Below are positions 25,276-35,531 of a stretch of 64,000 nucleotides of DNA, one piece after another. Made by a program: the position numbers and the translations under genes. Under the pieces are notes generated by a model that worked only from the letters and a program-made list of their open reading frames with translations, ran no database searches and was not told the origin of the DNA. The stretch comes from Candidatus Saccharicenans subterraneus (lineage in GTDB: Bacteria; Acidobacteriota; Aminicenantia; Aminicenantales; Saccharicenantaceae), in NCBI GenBank assembly GCA_003426165.1, contig QUAH01000002.1, forward strand, positions 124,001 through 188,000, written 5' to 3'. Each line of letters starts with the position of its first letter. Positions within the stretch are counted from its first letter, which is position 1.

Positions 25276-27267
25276 TCATTCCTTCCGGAGCAGCCAGACG
25301 GCCATTTCCCAGGCTCCGCGGTTGGCCCAGCCAGAGTAGGGAATAAGGAAGAGGTTCTGTTTCCGGATTTCGTTCCCTTTATCGTCCACCACCAGTCCGC
25401 CGCCGGTGATGACGGTCACCCCGCCCAGGAGGTCATTGCGGTACCACTGTTGAAACCGGGTGGTATCCGGAACGGCCAGGTTCAGGGCTGTCCCGCCGTT
25501 ATCCCGTCCTTCGGCGCAGAAGACCACGGGACCCCGCTCGATGGCCACCCGGCCGCGGTTCTCAACCACATCTGGATGGGCCACCACCCTCCTGACGGGC
25601 ATGGGAAAGAGAATTTCCACTACGTCGCCCCTGACCCATTTTCTTTTTATCCTGAGGTAACCGCGATCTATTTCCACGGGAATGACCTTTCGGTTCAACC
25701 TGACCACCACCTGCCCGGCTTCCCCGTCAAGGTAGCGGTAAAGGTCGGAAGGAACTGGCCTTCCCTGGACCCATCCGGGAATCCGAAGGCAGAGGACAAA
25801 TTCCCGGAGCCGGGACGGGTTGACCCCGACCTTGACCTGTCCCAGCCATGGATACTTGGTTTCCTGGATTATTTCCAGCCTGGTGTTCTGGAAGTCAAAC
25901 TGGGCCGAGGAATTCACATAGAGGTTGATGAATACTTCCTGCCACGAGTGGGCATAGATGTACTGGGGAAAGGTGGCCAGGAAGCGGGCGGCGTTGGCCG
26001 GGCAGCAGGCCACCTCGAACCAGCTGCTTCTTTCGTACTTGCCCCTGGAGGCCAGTGGGTTCTGGTAGAAGAAGCGGTCCCCGGACAGCCCGACCCCCGA
26101 TAGCAGGCCGTTATAGATAATCCTTTCCAGAACGTCTATGTAGCGGCCGTCACCCTCCATCTGGAAAAGACGCTGGTTCCAGAAGGCGTTGCCAACGGCG
26201 GCGCAGGTTTCAGCATAAGCCTGCTCGTTGGGCAGCTCATAGCCAGGCCCGAAGGCCTCGTATTCGCCAGTTGAACCGATTCCGCCGGTCAGGTAGAGTT
26301 TCTGGCCGACCACGTTTTCCCACAGGGTCCGGCTGGCCCGGGCATACTCCGGGTAACCTCCCACCGCGGCCACGTCCAGCATTCCGCTGTACATGTAGGT
26401 GGCCCGGACGGCGTGGCCCACGGCCTCGGTCTGTTCCAGCACCGGCTTGTGATTCTGCAGGTATTCTTGAGAATTGTAAATGTGGAAGGGAGAGGTAGCG
26501 GGATAGACCTCGCCGCCGTGGTAGTGGCCGCGCTCATCCAGAAATAATTTGGCCAGCTTCAGGTACTCTTCGTTGCCGGTAACCCGGTACAGCTTGACCA
26601 GACCGATTTCAATTTCCTGGTGCCCGGGGAAGCCCCGCCGCCGGTCGGGTCCAAAGGTCCTCACCAGCAGGTCGGCGCTTTTTACAGCCACCTCCAGCAG
26701 GTTTTTCTCCCCGGTAGCCTGGAAATAGGCCACCGCTGCCTCGTACAGGTGGCCCAGGTTGTAAAGCTCGTGGCTTACCCGGAGGTTGGACCATCTCTCC
26801 GCCCCGGAGCCGGGAGCCGGGTTTTTAGGGTCGATGGTCCTGGTGGTAAAAAGGTAGCCGTCCGGCTCCTGGGCCCTGGCGATGAGCTCCACCAGCTCAT
26901 CTATCCGGCGCTTCAGGTCCGGGTCGGGATGGGTCTTCAGGGTGTAGGCCGCCGCTTCTATGGCCTTGTAAACATCGGAATCGTTATACCTCTTTCCGGT
27001 ATGCTGACCCTTCTTGAGGCCGGCGGCAATCCGGAAATTGTCCACCCGGCCGGTTTCCTCGTTCATCCGGAAGAGATAGGGCACGGTCACCAGGCGGTTG
27101 GTTTCCATCCTGGGGGCCCAGAATTCATCTGTTACTTTAACCTCCCAGAAATTTACCGGCTGGATGGGGTAATCCCGGCCGGCACTTTCCGGGGCTGAAG
27201 GCGGTTTTTCACAGCCAGGAAAAATCAGGCTTGAAACCAGCAGGCAGGCTAAGGCTATTCTTTTCAT
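25276..27267 (-). CDS. GH127 beta-L-arabinofuranosidase (DUF1680), lipoprotein
   Basis: 663 residues. ATG 27267 has AGAGG 5 nt upstream; the signal ends in a lipobox (SSLIFPGC), predicting a lipid-anchored periplasmic or surface protein. GH127 enzymes remove terminal beta-L-arabinofuranosyl residues with a zinc-coordinated cysteine nucleophile. The (alpha/alpha)6 core shows DVYKAIEAAAYTL, GHQEIEIGLVKLYRVTG, and LTGGIGSTGEYEAFGPGYELPNEQAYAETCA. The catalytic double cysteine is at about residue 419 (VACCPANAARF). A C-terminal beta-sandwich follows. It shares the overall plan of the second GH127 at 30263-32689, without that protein's extra C-terminal module. Downstream of the GH51 gene (104-bp gap) on the same strand. 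Confidence 0.92.
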   Translation of the reverse strand: MKRIALACLLVSSLIFPGCEKPPSAPESAGRDYPIQPVNFWEVKVTDEFWAPRMETNRLVTVPYLFRMNEETGRVDNFRIAAGLKKGQHTGKRYNDSDVYKAIEAAAYTLKTHPDPDLKRRIDELVELIARAQEPDGYLFTTRTIDPKNPAPGSGAERWSNLRVSHELYNLGHLYEAAVAYFQATGEKNLLEVAVKSADLLVRTFGPDRRRGFPGHQEIEIGLVKLYRVTGNEEYLKLAKLFLDERGHYHGGEVYPATSPFHIYNSQEYLQNHKPVLEQTEAVGHAVRATYMYSGMLDVAAVGGYPEYARASRTLWENVVGQKLYLTGGIGSTGEYEAFGPGYELPNEQAYAETCAAVGNAFWNQRLFQMEGDGRYIDVLERIIYNGLLSGVGLSGDRFFYQNPLASRGKYERSSWFEVACCPANAARFLATFPQYIYAHSWQEVFINLYVNSSAQFDFQNTRLEIIQETKYPWLGQVKVGVNPSRLREFVLCLRIPGWVQGRPVPSDLYRYLDGEAGQVVVRLNRKVIPVEIDRGYLRIKRKWVRGDVVEILFPMPVRRVVAHPDVVENRGRVAIERGPVVFCAEGRDNGGTALNLAVPDTTRFQQWYRNDLLGGVTVITGGGLVVDDKGNEIRKQNLFLIPYSGWANRGAWEMAVWLLRKE

Positions 27268-27371
27268 TTTTCCTCTCCAGGCCGATTTTACCACATCGGC
27301 TTCCAGAAAATCCGGCCGGCCTGAAATCGAAACCGGGCCGGCCCTAATTCCTACTATTTTAGTAGGATTTC

Positions 27372-29789
27372 TTATCTCAGCACATAAAGGGTGATGCTAA
27401 GTGGGGGCAACTGCAGGCGTTCGGGGACAAACTTCTCGTTAACCGTGGTGATTTCCACTTCCGGCTTCTGCCCGGGAACGTTGCAGGCTTTCTCGTGCGG
27501 GCCGGTGATTCTCAGAATTTTCTCCACGCCCTTCACCCGGAACCCGGCCAGGTCCAGGGCCAGGGTCTGCTTTTCGGCCGTCGGGTTGACCACGGCCACG
27601 GTCAACGTCTTCCCGTCTTCTTTCCAGGCGGCCATGACATCCAGAGGTTCGGGCTGGCCGGAGACCTTAACCGGCACCGTGCCGAATTCCTGGCGGTAAA
27701 GCTTCAGCACCAGACCGGTGGTGTCGAACACGGCCTCGGTCTTGGAGGTCTTGATGGCCCCGATGACATTAACCGTCTGGGCATAGTTGGCCATGTAGAT
27801 GATGTCCGCCTGGCGGTAGTATTCGTGCAGCCCGGCCGCTATGCCCAGGGCATCTTTCAGGAAATACTGGGTGCCCAGCTCGCCATATACATACGGACCA
27901 TACCAGTAGTTCCACTCGTCCAGGGCAATCCGGATGTCCCTTCCCTTCAGTTGCGGAATCGTTTTCCGGTACTGGCGGTGAGCCTCGGCAATTCTTCTTA
28001 TGGCCCGGGGCACCTGGTAGACATGGCTGAGAAGACCCGGGCGCTCGCCCACGTAAAAATGCTCGCTGATGTAGTCCATGTGGTCGGCACAGGCTTCCAG
28101 CATGCCCCGGCTCCAGTCGCCAACTGCCCCCACGGCAATCAGCTTGATATTCGGGTCCCTGGCCTTCATGGCTTCAGCCAAACGGTTGTGTTTCCTGACG
28201 TAATCGGCAAGCGGCATGTGCCCCAGCTGCCAGTCGCCGTACATCTCGTTACCAATGGACCAGAAGCGGCAGTTGAAGGGCTCGGGATGACCGTTCCAGG
28301 CCCGGAGCCGACCCATCGGGGTATCGGCAGAGCCGTTGACGTATTCCACCTCGTCGGCAGCCATGGTTTCATTTCCCTGGCCGCTGTTGACGGCGATGTA
28401 AGGCTCGGCCCCCACCAGCCGGCAGAAGGCCATGAATTCATGGATACCCACGTCGTTATGCTCGATTCCCTGCCAGGCCGGGTTCTTGCGCGGCGGGCGG
28501 CGGTCGGGGTCGCCGATTCCATCCCGCCAATCGTACCCCGAGACAAAATTTCCGCCCGGCCAGCGGTAGACGGGAGAATTCAGTTCCTTCAGGATTTTAA
28601 TCACTTCCGGCCGGAAGCCCTCCAGGTTATCGGCCGGCATCAGGGAGACGGCAGCCACCCGGAAAGCCTCGCTACCCCGGCTGACGATTTCCAGGCGTCC
28701 GTTCTCGGTATCTGCCCCGGAGGTAAAGTCAAAATAGAATTTCTCATAATCAGGACCGATCCTGTCAATCCTGACCACTTCCCTTTCATCCCGCCCCTCA
28801 CCCCAGACCAGCCTGACCTCCAGCGGCAGCACTCCCGGGTCCCCGGCCAGGACGAGGCGGCCGGTATATTTTCTTCCTTTCTGAAGGGCGAGGGACTCTT
28901 GATAAATCCCAGCTTCCCGGCCGTTCCCCTTGAGGCGAACCTCGGGTACCGGGACTCCGGCATATATCAGCAGCGGGTTCATGTGGACGGAGTGCGGTTC
29001 ACCGGCTATCTTCCAGGGAGAACCCGGCGTACCAACCGCCTGGTAGAATTTCCTGTCTTCCAGCATCTCGGCCCAGATGCCCTGGTAGATGCATCGCCCC
29101 AGATGTTCGATAAACTGGCCATAGAGGTAAGGAGAAATCGGCTCCAGTTTCCGGGCCGGATTAACCGTGGCCCGGGGCCGGAGCTTCCGGGCCGAAAGCA
29201 ATTCCAGGCTCAGGTCATCAAACCAGGCCTGCCCGGTAACCTTTCCCCAGCCGCCGAACAAACAGTTGATCTGCAGGGCATCATTCAGCTCCGTTTCTAT
29301 GATCATTTCCAGGCGGGTCCAGTCGTTACTGCCGGTAAGGGCCCTGGTTTGAAATTTTTCCAGGCCATGAACATTAAAAAGAACGCCTTTCCAGCCCTGG
29401 GACTTGATATTCTCGGTCCTGACCCAGCCGCTGAACCGGTACCGGGCAAAGGGAAGAACCCTGACATGGGTGGACCAGGCAGCATCGGCTCCTTTCTCCG
29501 AGCTGATTTTAAGACTCCAGGAACCGGTCCTGGCAATTTTATCCATTTCAAACGCAGCTTCCCGCTGGTAGGTGGCCGGACGCCAGCCCACCGGCTTTCC
29601 ATCTTTTGTCTCTTCGAAGGACGGATTGGGCAAAAGCTGCTGCCCCTGGTCAGCGAAGGCACCCGGCCAGGCCAGGGCTATGATCAGAATCAACATGGCA
29701 ACTGACCGGCCGGGCCGGAGCAATCTCAGAAATCCGTGAGAAGAAAGACGGATTTTTCCATCCTTATTAAAATTACGGCTGATCCTCAT
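27372..29789 (-). CDS. GH51 alpha-L-arabinofuranosidase with N-terminal carbohydrate-binding domain
   Basis: 805 residues; releases alpha-L-arabinofuranose from arabinan or arabinoxylan side chains. ATG 29789 is preceded by GGAGGAG. The signal sequence is somewhat late (about 30-50, MLILIIALAWPGAFA). A CBM4/9-like domain (NPSFEETKDGKPVGW, then FDDLSLELL) comes first, then the GH51 core starting with YGQFIEHLGRCIYQGIWAEMLEDR. The acid/base glutamate is in FWSIGNEMYGDW (about residue 515) and the nucleophile is in IALDEWNYWYG (about 625). A small C-terminal beta domain ends at VLR. Its neighbours (two GH127, TonB receptor, araB/araD) support arabinan use. Confidence 0.95.
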   Translation of the reverse strand: MRISRNFNKDGKIRLSSHGFLRLLRPGRSVAMLILIIALAWPGAFADQGQQLLPNPSFEETKDGKPVGWRPATYQREAAFEMDKIARTGSWSLKISSEKGADAAWSTHVRVLPFARYRFSGWVRTENIKSQGWKGVLFNVHGLEKFQTRALTGSNDWTRLEMIIETELNDALQINCLFGGWGKVTGQAWFDDLSLELLSARKLRPRATVNPARKLEPISPYLYGQFIEHLGRCIYQGIWAEMLEDRKFYQAVGTPGSPWKIAGEPHSVHMNPLLIYAGVPVPEVRLKGNGREAGIYQESLALQKGRKYTGRLVLAGDPGVLPLEVRLVWGEGRDEREVVRIDRIGPDYEKFYFDFTSGADTENGRLEIVSRGSEAFRVAAVSLMPADNLEGFRPEVIKILKELNSPVYRWPGGNFVSGYDWRDGIGDPDRRPPRKNPAWQGIEHNDVGIHEFMAFCRLVGAEPYIAVNSGQGNETMAADEVEYVNGSADTPMGRLRAWNGHPEPFNCRFWSIGNEMYGDWQLGHMPLADYVRKHNRLAEAMKARDPNIKLIAVGAVGDWSRGMLEACADHMDYISEHFYVGERPGLLSHVYQVPRAIRRIAEAHRQYRKTIPQLKGRDIRIALDEWNYWYGPYVYGELGTQYFLKDALGIAAGLHEYYRQADIIYMANYAQTVNVIGAIKTSKTEAVFDTTGLVLKLYRQEFGTVPVKVSGQPEPLDVMAAWKEDGKTLTVAVVNPTAEKQTLALDLAGFRVKGVEKILRITGPHEKACNVPGQKPEVEITTVNEKFVPERLQLPPLSITLYVLR

Positions 29790-30262
29790 CTTCTCCTCCA
29801 AAAGAATTTATAATTTACGTTTATCTTATTCTATTTATTCTCTGAGCCAGTTCTCATATCCTGACCACAACCATCCGGCCGGACCAGCTGACCGGTGAGG
29901 ACAATCCCTTCTTTTCCGGCCGATACGCTGGCCATTTCACTCACCATTTCTGCTTTTAGCCAGGGCCTTCGCTTTCAGCCTCTCTATCTTCAGGTCATCT
30001 ATTATTAGCCGGTTCTACCCTCTGCCAGATACCCGACCGGTAATTTCCTTCGTTCAAATCAAGCCAGGCTTAATTTTCTTCCCTCCGGCTCTTTCTCTCG
30101 TCTCGGCTTCAGGCCGAAATTAGAAACCCTGGAATCCGGTTCCAGCTTTTCCGGACTGGCTAAAGCATTGTCCTGGCAGCCAGCCGGCCGCTCATCCTCA
30201 GACCACCGGGCACCTCAGCCAGTTCGAATTCTCCGGCTACTCTTTGTGCTGATCCGGGTCGA
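29790..30262. other. Gap between GH51 and GH127/CBM32 genes
   Basis: About 470 bp on the upstream side of the GH51 gene with no convincing gene. It is AT-rich at 29800-29850, where the GH51 promoter is expected, but I see no good -35/-10 pair. No copy of the GTTAACGTTAAC palindrome is present. Confidence 0.45.
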
Positions 30263-32689
30263 CTACTTCACCCGCCATTCCTGGATGCCGGCTGAAAATT
30301 TTTCCTGGCTCTTGACTTCAACCTTAAGGGCGGTGGTAACCACGGGAGAAAATTTAACCAGGTTGTACCGGTCTTTCTCCAGGCCGTAGGGAGTCAGGTT
30401 CTTGACCGGAACCCAGTCGTTGCCCTTTTTATAATAAAGCTTCCAGGATTCAGGCACCCGGCATTCGCCCAGGCCGGTATCATCGAACCAGTAAACGGCC
30501 ACCTCTGACACCCGGACCGGAGCCGGAAACTCGTAGCTCACCCATTCTGTGGTTCCCTTCTTTGGCCACCAGTGAAGATAGCCGACCGAGTGGTCGATGG
30601 AACTGTTGGGCTCATACTGGTCGTTGATGAACCTGGCCCCGCGGGCGCCCTCGGAGGCTTCCACTTTGGCCTTTGAGGCCAGGGAAGGTTCGGGGGTCGG
30701 CCTGACCTTTCCTTCTTCCCGGGCCAGCCAGACGGCCATTTCCCCGCGGCCGCGGTGAGCCCAGGCGTAATATGGGATAAGGGTAATCTCTTTATCCTGG
30801 GCCACAACCTTTTCTTTTTCCATCCGGTAAGCCCGGCCCGCAGCCCTGACCACCACCAGTCCACCCAACAGGTCATTCCGGAATTCGGAGGTCAGGGTGG
30901 CGCCGTCGGGTAATAGCAGGTTGCTGACCCGGCCACCGTTATCAGGCCACTCGGCGCAATAGACGAGGGGCCCCCGTTCCACGGCCACCAGCCCCACATC
31001 ATCCTTGACCTTTTCATTGGCCAGGACCGGGCGCGGCTCCAGGGGCAGGCTGACCTCTATGGTGTCGCCGGCCTTCCATTTCCGGGCAATCGGCAGGAAA
31101 CCATTTTCCAGGTTGAGGGCCAGCTCTTCTCCATTAACCTTAACCATGGGCCGAACCTCTTTCTTATCACCATAACGGTAGAGGTCGCCCGGGATGGGTT
31201 GCCCCAGGGCCCAGCCGGGTATCCGCAGCATGACCGTAAAATCGTCTTCCCTGGCCGGGTTGACCTTGATTTTAATATCCCCTTTCCAGGGGTAATCGGT
31301 TTCCTGCTCCAGTTCCACCTTAAGGTCGTCCATCTCCACCTGGCCCCGGCTCCGGGCAAACAGGTTGACGTAAAGCCTGTCGCCCGAGGTGGCGTAGACA
31401 TACTGTCCGAGCTGGGGAATGAAGCGGACTATGTTCGGCGGACAGCAGGCGCAACCGAACCAGGGGCTTCTTTCATGCTGGCTGAAGGAGGCCAGCGGGT
31501 TGGCATAGAAGAACCGGTCGCCGGTCAGGGCGATTCCGGACAGGAAGCCGTTGTAAATTATCCGCTCAAAGACGTCCAGGTATTTAGCCTCGCCGTGCAG
31601 CCGGAACATCCGGTAATTCCAGAAGGCGTTGGCGATGGAGGCGCAGGTTTCAGCATAGGCCGAGGCGTTGGGCAGATTGTAGGCCGGGCCGAAGCCTTCC
31701 CAGGCCCCGGTGGAACCGATGCCGCCGGTCAGGTAAATCTTCCGGTAAACCACGTCTTCCCACAGGCTGTCCAGGGCCTGGACCAGGGACTGGTCGCCGG
31801 TAAGGGCGGCCACGTCAGCCATGCCGGAGTACATGTAGGCGGCCCGAACGGCATGGCCAACGGCCTCTTTCTGCTCCCTCACCGGCAGGTGGTCCTGGGA
31901 GTAAAAACCATAAAGTTCATGACCTTCCTTGTTGCCACGCTGGTCGAGGAAGAACCTGGCCAGGTCCAGGTACTTTTTCTTGCCGGTCAGGCGGTAAAGC
32001 TTGACCAGCCCGATTTCAATTTCCTGGTGTCCCGGGGGCAGCATTACCTTCCCGGGTCCGAAGTCCTTCCCGATGAGCTCGGCATTTTTCAGGGCTACAT
32101 CCAGCAGGGTCTTCTTGCCGGTGGCCAGGTAATGGGCCACGGCCGCTTCGTAGAGGTGACCGGCGTTGTACAGCTCGTGGGCATCCTGCTCTCTCTCCCA
32201 CCTCTTGTCGGTCACCCACTCTTCCAGGGGTATCTTTCCGCCCTTGTTCTTGATGGTCCGGGCTGTATAAATATAACCGTCCTTCTCCTGGGCGGCGGCG
32301 ATTCTGGCAATCAGGCCGTCCAGGTACTTATCGAGTTCCGGGTCGGGGTGGAGCATCATCTGGTAGGAGGCACCTTCTATCATCTTGTAAATATCGGAAT
32401 CGTCAAAGGGATAACGGGAACAGAAATCGCCCTCGGCCATCCCGGCTGCTATCTCGAAGTTCTTGATCCGGCCGGTCTCCTCGCTCTGCCGGAAAGAATG
32501 GGGTATAGTAACCTTCCCGTTGGTTTCTATCCTGGAGCTCCAGAAGCCGTCGGCAAAGCGGACCGCGGTCAGGTCGACCGGCTTGATGGAATAATCCCTT
32601 TTTTCCGCGGAACAGGCTGAAAACAACCAGGCTCCGAGCAGCAGGCAAAAAATCGCCAAAGTTTTTTTCCCGGTAATTACTCCCGACAT
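30263..32689 (-). CDS. GH127 beta-L-arabinofuranosidase with C-terminal F5/8-type (CBM32-like) domain, lipoprotein
   Basis: 808 residues. AGGAGG 5 nt upstream fixes ATG 32689; the lipobox is WLFSAC. The core has the same plan as the neighbouring GH127 (GHQEIEIGLVKLYRLTG, LTGGIGSTGAWEGFGPAYNLP, catalytic ACCPPNIVRF near residue 414). It continues for about 160 residues with a discoidin-like beta-sandwich (SIDHSVGYLHWWPKKGTTEWV, then VAVYWFDDTGLGECRVPESW and SAGIQEWRV). Such domains bind galactose- or arabinose-type sugars. The two GH127s may differ in chain-length preference, one with and one without a binding module. On the minus strand between the BNR-propeller gene and the GH51 gene. Confidence 0.93.
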   Translation of the reverse strand: MSGVITGKKTLAIFCLLLGAWLFSACSAEKRDYSIKPVDLTAVRFADGFWSSRIETNGKVTIPHSFRQSEETGRIKNFEIAAGMAEGDFCSRYPFDDSDIYKMIEGASYQMMLHPDPELDKYLDGLIARIAAAQEKDGYIYTARTIKNKGGKIPLEEWVTDKRWEREQDAHELYNAGHLYEAAVAHYLATGKKTLLDVALKNAELIGKDFGPGKVMLPPGHQEIEIGLVKLYRLTGKKKYLDLARFFLDQRGNKEGHELYGFYSQDHLPVREQKEAVGHAVRAAYMYSGMADVAALTGDQSLVQALDSLWEDVVYRKIYLTGGIGSTGAWEGFGPAYNLPNASAYAETCASIANAFWNYRMFRLHGEAKYLDVFERIIYNGFLSGIALTGDRFFYANPLASFSQHERSPWFGCACCPPNIVRFIPQLGQYVYATSGDRLYVNLFARSRGQVEMDDLKVELEQETDYPWKGDIKIKVNPAREDDFTVMLRIPGWALGQPIPGDLYRYGDKKEVRPMVKVNGEELALNLENGFLPIARKWKAGDTIEVSLPLEPRPVLANEKVKDDVGLVAVERGPLVYCAEWPDNGGRVSNLLLPDGATLTSEFRNDLLGGLVVVRAAGRAYRMEKEKVVAQDKEITLIPYYAWAHRGRGEMAVWLAREEGKVRPTPEPSLASKAKVEASEGARGARFINDQYEPNSSIDHSVGYLHWWPKKGTTEWVSYEFPAPVRVSEVAVYWFDDTGLGECRVPESWKLYYKKGNDWVPVKNLTPYGLEKDRYNLVKFSPVVTTALKVEVKSQEKFSAGIQEWRVK

Positions 32690-32789
32690 CGAAACCTCCT
32701 TGATCGTTGTCTTTCTGGCCATTCACCGACATCATAGCCGATTTGGGGCCGGCCAGAAAATATTTTATTCAATTCCTTTGAAGGCCCGC

Positions 32790-35531
32790 TCACTCTTCTA
32801 AATTATCCTGCCGGTCAGGGGTCATCAGGACAACCGGCTGCGGGCCCAGGGACCAGCTTATCCTCTTGCTTATGAGCGCCGGTCTTTCGAGCCTGGCTCC
32901 GGCTACCTGCAGAACCACGAAATACTTGCCGGGCTCAACCCTGGGGCCAGGCCGACCTTCTCCGGCCTTTCTCATGTCCCAGCTCACCCGGTTCAGTCCA
33001 GCTTTACCGGGGCCTTCGAGCTCCCGCAGAAGTTTTCTCTCCGCATCATATATGCCGACTTTCACCTTTTCCCCGGACTCCTGCTTTAGGTAATAATGTA
33101 TCACCACTTCATCCGGTTCGTTGGGAGTGAACAGGTGGCTATCACCGGTCAGGTGATAATTGCCGAAGACTGGATACTGTTTCTGGATGGCCGGCCTGAC
33201 GGAAAATAAATGGACCGGTTCGTTCATAATTTCCGGTTTCATTTCCCGCAGCGGCCAGATGTTGACCACCCAGATGCCGCGTCCATAAGTCCCGACCACC
33301 AGGTCGGCCTCGCGAGGATGAATCACCAGGTCGGTTACCTTGACCGCGGGCATATTGTTCTGGAAAGGAAGCCAGCTCTTCCCCCGGTCGAAAGAAACAT
33401 AAAGGCCGTTATCTGTGCCGGCGAACAACAGGTCTGGATTCTGGCCATCCTGGACTACGACGTTGACCGGGCTGTCCGGAAGGCCGGCAGAAATCGTGGT
33501 CCAGGTGCGGCCGTAATCAGTGGTCCGGAAAAGATAGGGCTTAAAATCATCGTTCCGGAAACCGCTCTTGGCCACAAAAGCCGTCCCGGGATCATGTGGA
33601 GAAGCCAGGACCCGGCTGACCCAGAGCTGGGCCGGGGCCCCGGCCCTGGCCAGGGCCGGCGTGCAGTCGCTCCAGCTGGCCCCGCCGTTTGTCGTCAGCT
33701 GCACTTTCCCGTCGTCTGTGCCCACCCAGATGACCCCGGGTTTGCGTGGCGACTCGGAGATGGTGGTTATTGTGCAGAAGGTTATATTGCCGGCGCCAGA
33801 CTGCTTGCTCTTATCATTGGTGGTCAGGTCCGGGCTTATCTCTTCCCAGTCGTCACCGCGGTTAAGAGAACACAGCAGGACCTGGGCCCCGATATAGACG
33901 ATGGAGCTGTTATGAGGCGAAATATGAATCGGCGGGGTCCAGTTAAAACGGTAAGGCTCTTTATCCTGGCTTCTTACTGGCTGGATCCTCTGGCGGGTTC
34001 CGGTCTTCTGGTCGAGCCGGTAGAAGTTCCCGAACTCCCGGCAGTTATAAACCCAGCGGCTGTCGGTGGGGTCAACCACGTTGTACATCCCGTCCCCACC
34101 CCCGACCGTTACCCAGTCGCTCAGGTTTACCTGGCCCGACCAGGAATTGGACGGGCCCTTCCAGGAATCGTGGTCCTGGAGCCCGGCATAGATATTGTAG
34201 GGTTCGTCCATGTCCACCCCCAGAGCATAGATTTCGCCGAGGGGCAGGTTGTAAAAATGGTGGCAGGTTTTTCCACCGTCATAGGAAACATAGACGCCGC
34301 CGTCGCTTCCAAAAAGAATTCGCTTCGAATTCTGAGGGTCAATCCATAGGGTCCTGACGTCGCCAAAGGCCGACTGGAACAGGGCCTGCGGCGGCCAGTC
34401 GGCATCCCGCCAGGTCCGACCGCCATCCACCGAGCTGGCCAGGGTCACTCCGGTTATGTACAGAACCTGGTCGTTGTCGGGGGCAATGTAAAGTTGATTA
34501 AAAGAATACGGAGCCTTGTTGGCCAGCGGTTCTTTCCCGCTGTTGACTTTAACCCAGGTCTGGCCGCCGTCGTCAGTCCGGTAGACTTCGCCAAGCGGAA
34601 CCGGGCGGGCCGGACGTCCGGCCTTGCGGGCCGCAGCCACCTCTTCGGCGGTCGGTTGCCGGAAATTTTCAACCACAGCATACAGGACCTGGGGATTTTT
34701 CCGGTAGATGTCGATTCCGATGCGACCGACATATCCGGATGGTAATCCCCCGGCCAGCCTCTTCCAGGTCATCCCGCCATCGGTCGTCTTGTAAATCCCG
34801 CTTTCCGGGCCCCCGGCTTCGTAGTGCCAGGGCAAGCGGACCTTGTCGTAGCTGGCGGCATAGAGCACCTCGGGATTGGCGGGGTCCATGACCAGGTCGA
34901 TCACCCCCACCCTGTCGTTGATGTAAAGGACCTTCTTCCAGGTCTGGCCGCCGTCTTCGGTCTTGAAGACACCCCGCTCGGCATTGGGGGTAAAGAGATG
35001 GCCCATGGCCGCCACGTAGACGATGTCCGGGTTGCGAGGATGAACTATGATCCTGGGTATGTGGTGAGAGTCTCCGAGTCCCATTCTCTTCCAGGTCCGG
35101 CCGCCATCGGTCGATTTATAAACGCCGTCACCGCTGTGGGAACTGCGGGCACAATAGGCCTCGCCCGTTCCCACCCAGACGGTTTCCGGGCTGGATGGGG
35201 CCAGGGCTATGGCTCCGATTGACAGGTGGCTCTGCCCGTCGAAGACCGGCTCAAAGGTGGTGCCGTTATTGGTAGTCTTCCAGACGCCACCGTTCCTGGT
35301 TCCCACGTAGAAAGTGTAAAGATGGGCTTCCGAGGGAAACTCGGGCACGGCAAAACAGGTCACCCAGGAGCCGGCCCGGAAGGGCCCGAGGTTCCTGAAC
35401 TGAAACAGGCCTAAATCATCACTGCTCAGCTTGAGCTGAGCCGGCAGATGAGCTGCCATCAGTACTAACATGGCCAGGGACATAACCAGCAATTTGATAA
35501 AGATAGGCTTAGATACAAGTTTTCCGGGCAT
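32790..35531 (-). CDS. Exported BNR/sortilin-type beta-propeller protein (GH74-like fold)
   Basis: 913 residues. ATG 35531 (GGAGG 6 nt before) starts a signal peptide. The body contains many BNR/Asp-box units (S/T-x-D-x-G-x-T-W: YKSTDGGRTWKRM, FKTEDGGQTWKKV, YKTTDGGMTWKRL, YRTDDGGQTWVKV, ASSVDGGRTWRDA). These build two beta-propellers, as in VPS10/sortilin and GH74 proteins. Family members are often annotated as glycosyl hydrolases, but the two catalytic aspartates of GH74 cannot be confirmed here. A C-terminal beta-sandwich near residues 800-905 (VKVGIYDAERKLLRELEG) may be a carbohydrate- or cell-wall-binding domain. The context suggests a role on arabinan or pectin-like material. Confidence 0.85.
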   Translation of the reverse strand: MPGKLVSKPIFIKLLVMSLAMLVLMAAHLPAQLKLSSDDLGLFQFRNLGPFRAGSWVTCFAVPEFPSEAHLYTFYVGTRNGGVWKTTNNGTTFEPVFDGQSHLSIGAIALAPSSPETVWVGTGEAYCARSSHSGDGVYKSTDGGRTWKRMGLGDSHHIPRIIVHPRNPDIVYVAAMGHLFTPNAERGVFKTEDGGQTWKKVLYINDRVGVIDLVMDPANPEVLYAASYDKVRLPWHYEAGGPESGIYKTTDGGMTWKRLAGGLPSGYVGRIGIDIYRKNPQVLYAVVENFRQPTAEEVAAARKAGRPARPVPLGEVYRTDDGGQTWVKVNSGKEPLANKAPYSFNQLYIAPDNDQVLYITGVTLASSVDGGRTWRDADWPPQALFQSAFGDVRTLWIDPQNSKRILFGSDGGVYVSYDGGKTCHHFYNLPLGEIYALGVDMDEPYNIYAGLQDHDSWKGPSNSWSGQVNLSDWVTVGGGDGMYNVVDPTDSRWVYNCREFGNFYRLDQKTGTRQRIQPVRSQDKEPYRFNWTPPIHISPHNSSIVYIGAQVLLCSLNRGDDWEEISPDLTTNDKSKQSGAGNITFCTITTISESPRKPGVIWVGTDDGKVQLTTNGGASWSDCTPALARAGAPAQLWVSRVLASPHDPGTAFVAKSGFRNDDFKPYLFRTTDYGRTWTTISAGLPDSPVNVVVQDGQNPDLLFAGTDNGLYVSFDRGKSWLPFQNNMPAVKVTDLVIHPREADLVVGTYGRGIWVVNIWPLREMKPEIMNEPVHLFSVRPAIQKQYPVFGNYHLTGDSHLFTPNEPDEVVIHYYLKQESGEKVKVGIYDAERKLLRELEGPGKAGLNRVSWDMRKAGEGRPGPRVEPGKYFVVLQVAGARLERPALISKRISWSLGPQPVVLMTPDRQDNLEE

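Noticed and set aside
27495-29705. 736-codon open frame antisense to GH51
   Set aside because: Same effect: the GH51 motifs on the other strand are complete, and this frame has no recognisable domain.
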